Shown here: positions 63,441 to 64,000 of the stretch, one piece after another | How positions within the stretch are numbered: the stretch's first letter is position 1 | How the letters are laid out: the number at the start of each line of letters is the position of its first letter | Source: Perkinsus olseni | Taxonomy: Eukaryota > Perkinsozoa > Perkinsida > Perkinsidae | NCBI GenBank assembly: GCA_013115135.1 | Contig: JABANP010000247.1 | Span: 1 to 64,000, forward strand | DNA length: 64,000 nucleotides | Direction of reading: 5' to 3' | The notes under the pieces: generated by a model | Told to the model about the DNA's origin: nothing | Seen by the model: the letters and a program-made list of their open reading frames with translations, nothing else | Databases searched by the model: none | Program-made: the position numbers and the translations under genes

Positions 63441-63489
63441 AAACTACTGCTCTGCGATAGCAAAGGATGGAAGGAAAGAGGGGAGCTGT

Positions 63490-63600
63490 CCAATACACCA
63501 ATTCTGAGACTCAGAATCGATTCTGATACCGCATTTTACGTGTAGTCATCAGTTCCAGAACTGACTCTGAGTTTCAGTATTGATTTATTCAGGACGGGGA
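63490..63600 (-). mobile_element. MITE-family relative
   Basis: The minus strand carries AACTCAG…TGGAACTGATGACTACACGTAAAATGCGG in several matching blocks with the element at 23786; the 12-mer ACACGTAAAATG is at 63532–63543. Confidence 0.5.
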
Positions 63601-64000
63601 GAGAGAACCCTGCTGTCTTAGCATTCCGCGATAAAGTCCGTCGGACTCAGTCAGCCGGTCCCAAACGGGAAGCGGTGAGGGGGGCATGTCGGGGTAACTG
63701 CGGTGCGCTTCTATCCGAAGCTGTGGTTAGTCATGAAAATGTGAGATAATCGATCGACCGTTTCACTCGCGTATACGTCAACAATCAGCATCCCAGCGTA
63801 TTACTCATACCACCTAGCTCAAGTAATAACCCTTCTACTACTAACAGCAGAAGATAAAATTATACAATCTCCGATGTAGGGGAATTTACGGTACTGCATC
63901 CGAAACACTCAGTGCGCGCAAAAATCTATTATCTGATACAACCCCTGATTACCATCATCCTGACCTCTCTTCCTCTTCCCCCGTTTAGTGGGCATCTCCC
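63601..64000. other. No confident gene
   Basis: Nothing recognised up to the window end. Confidence 0.3.

Overview
The window reads as nuclear DNA of a unicellular eukaryote. Coding regions are split by many short GT–AG introns, mostly 43–110 bp and a few apparently only 21–28 bp. There are secreted-protein paralogues with separate signal-peptide exons, eukaryotic mobile elements, and tRNA genes without encoded CCA. An alveolate protist of the Perkinsus type is my best guess; this is inference from gene style, not from a marker gene.

Region 1 (1–9093) is one continuous tandem array of about 60 tRNA-Ser genes on a 150-bp unit. The genes alternate irregularly between anticodons AGA, CGA and TGA, and the array is cut by the window's left edge. 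Higher-order blocks of several units are repeated, and the right-hand edge decays through an aberrant GGA copy into a 60-bp duplication.

Region 2 (9.1–32 kb) is ordinary genic sequence with intron-rich genes. Those I could splice with consistent phase are a multi-exon membrane protein (9769–10740, −), an unidentified protein (11030–11597, −), an LPLAT-like acyltransferase (12186–13010, −), a protein kinase (20700–23500, −) and an EF-hand/coiled-coil protein (27378–30150, +). Between them are stretches where I see no confident gene.

Region 3 (31–52 kb) is the most dynamic part. It holds a minus-strand cluster of eight copies of a small secreted-protein family (33.1–52.0 kb). A segment of about 4 kb carrying three of them is duplicated (35.2–39.3 and 44.3–48.3 kb). 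A young LTR retrotransposon (39303–44029) sits at the end of the first copy, and the second copy preserves the empty site. The last family member is broken by a PIF/Harbinger-type DNA transposon (49037–51631), which itself carries a 1.28-kb LTR mini-element (49829–51107). Long palindromes with a single-base centre cluster in 31–38 kb and recur near 52.5 and 62.3 kb.

Region 4 (52–64 kb) holds a putative N-myristoylated protein exon, a well-resolved nine-exon plus-strand gene (55821–57357), a pair of duplicated gene fragments with complementary damage (55.5 and 58.0 kb), and several minus-strand genes that I can see only as exons.

The signals I find most unusual are the mixed-isoacceptor tRNA-Ser array without visible T4 terminators, tRNA-derived fragments and repeated short motifs inside unrelated introns, the excess of odd-centred palindromes, and LTRs that contain both tRNA-like Pol III boxes and the gag start codon. 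All coordinates and counts come from reading by eye.
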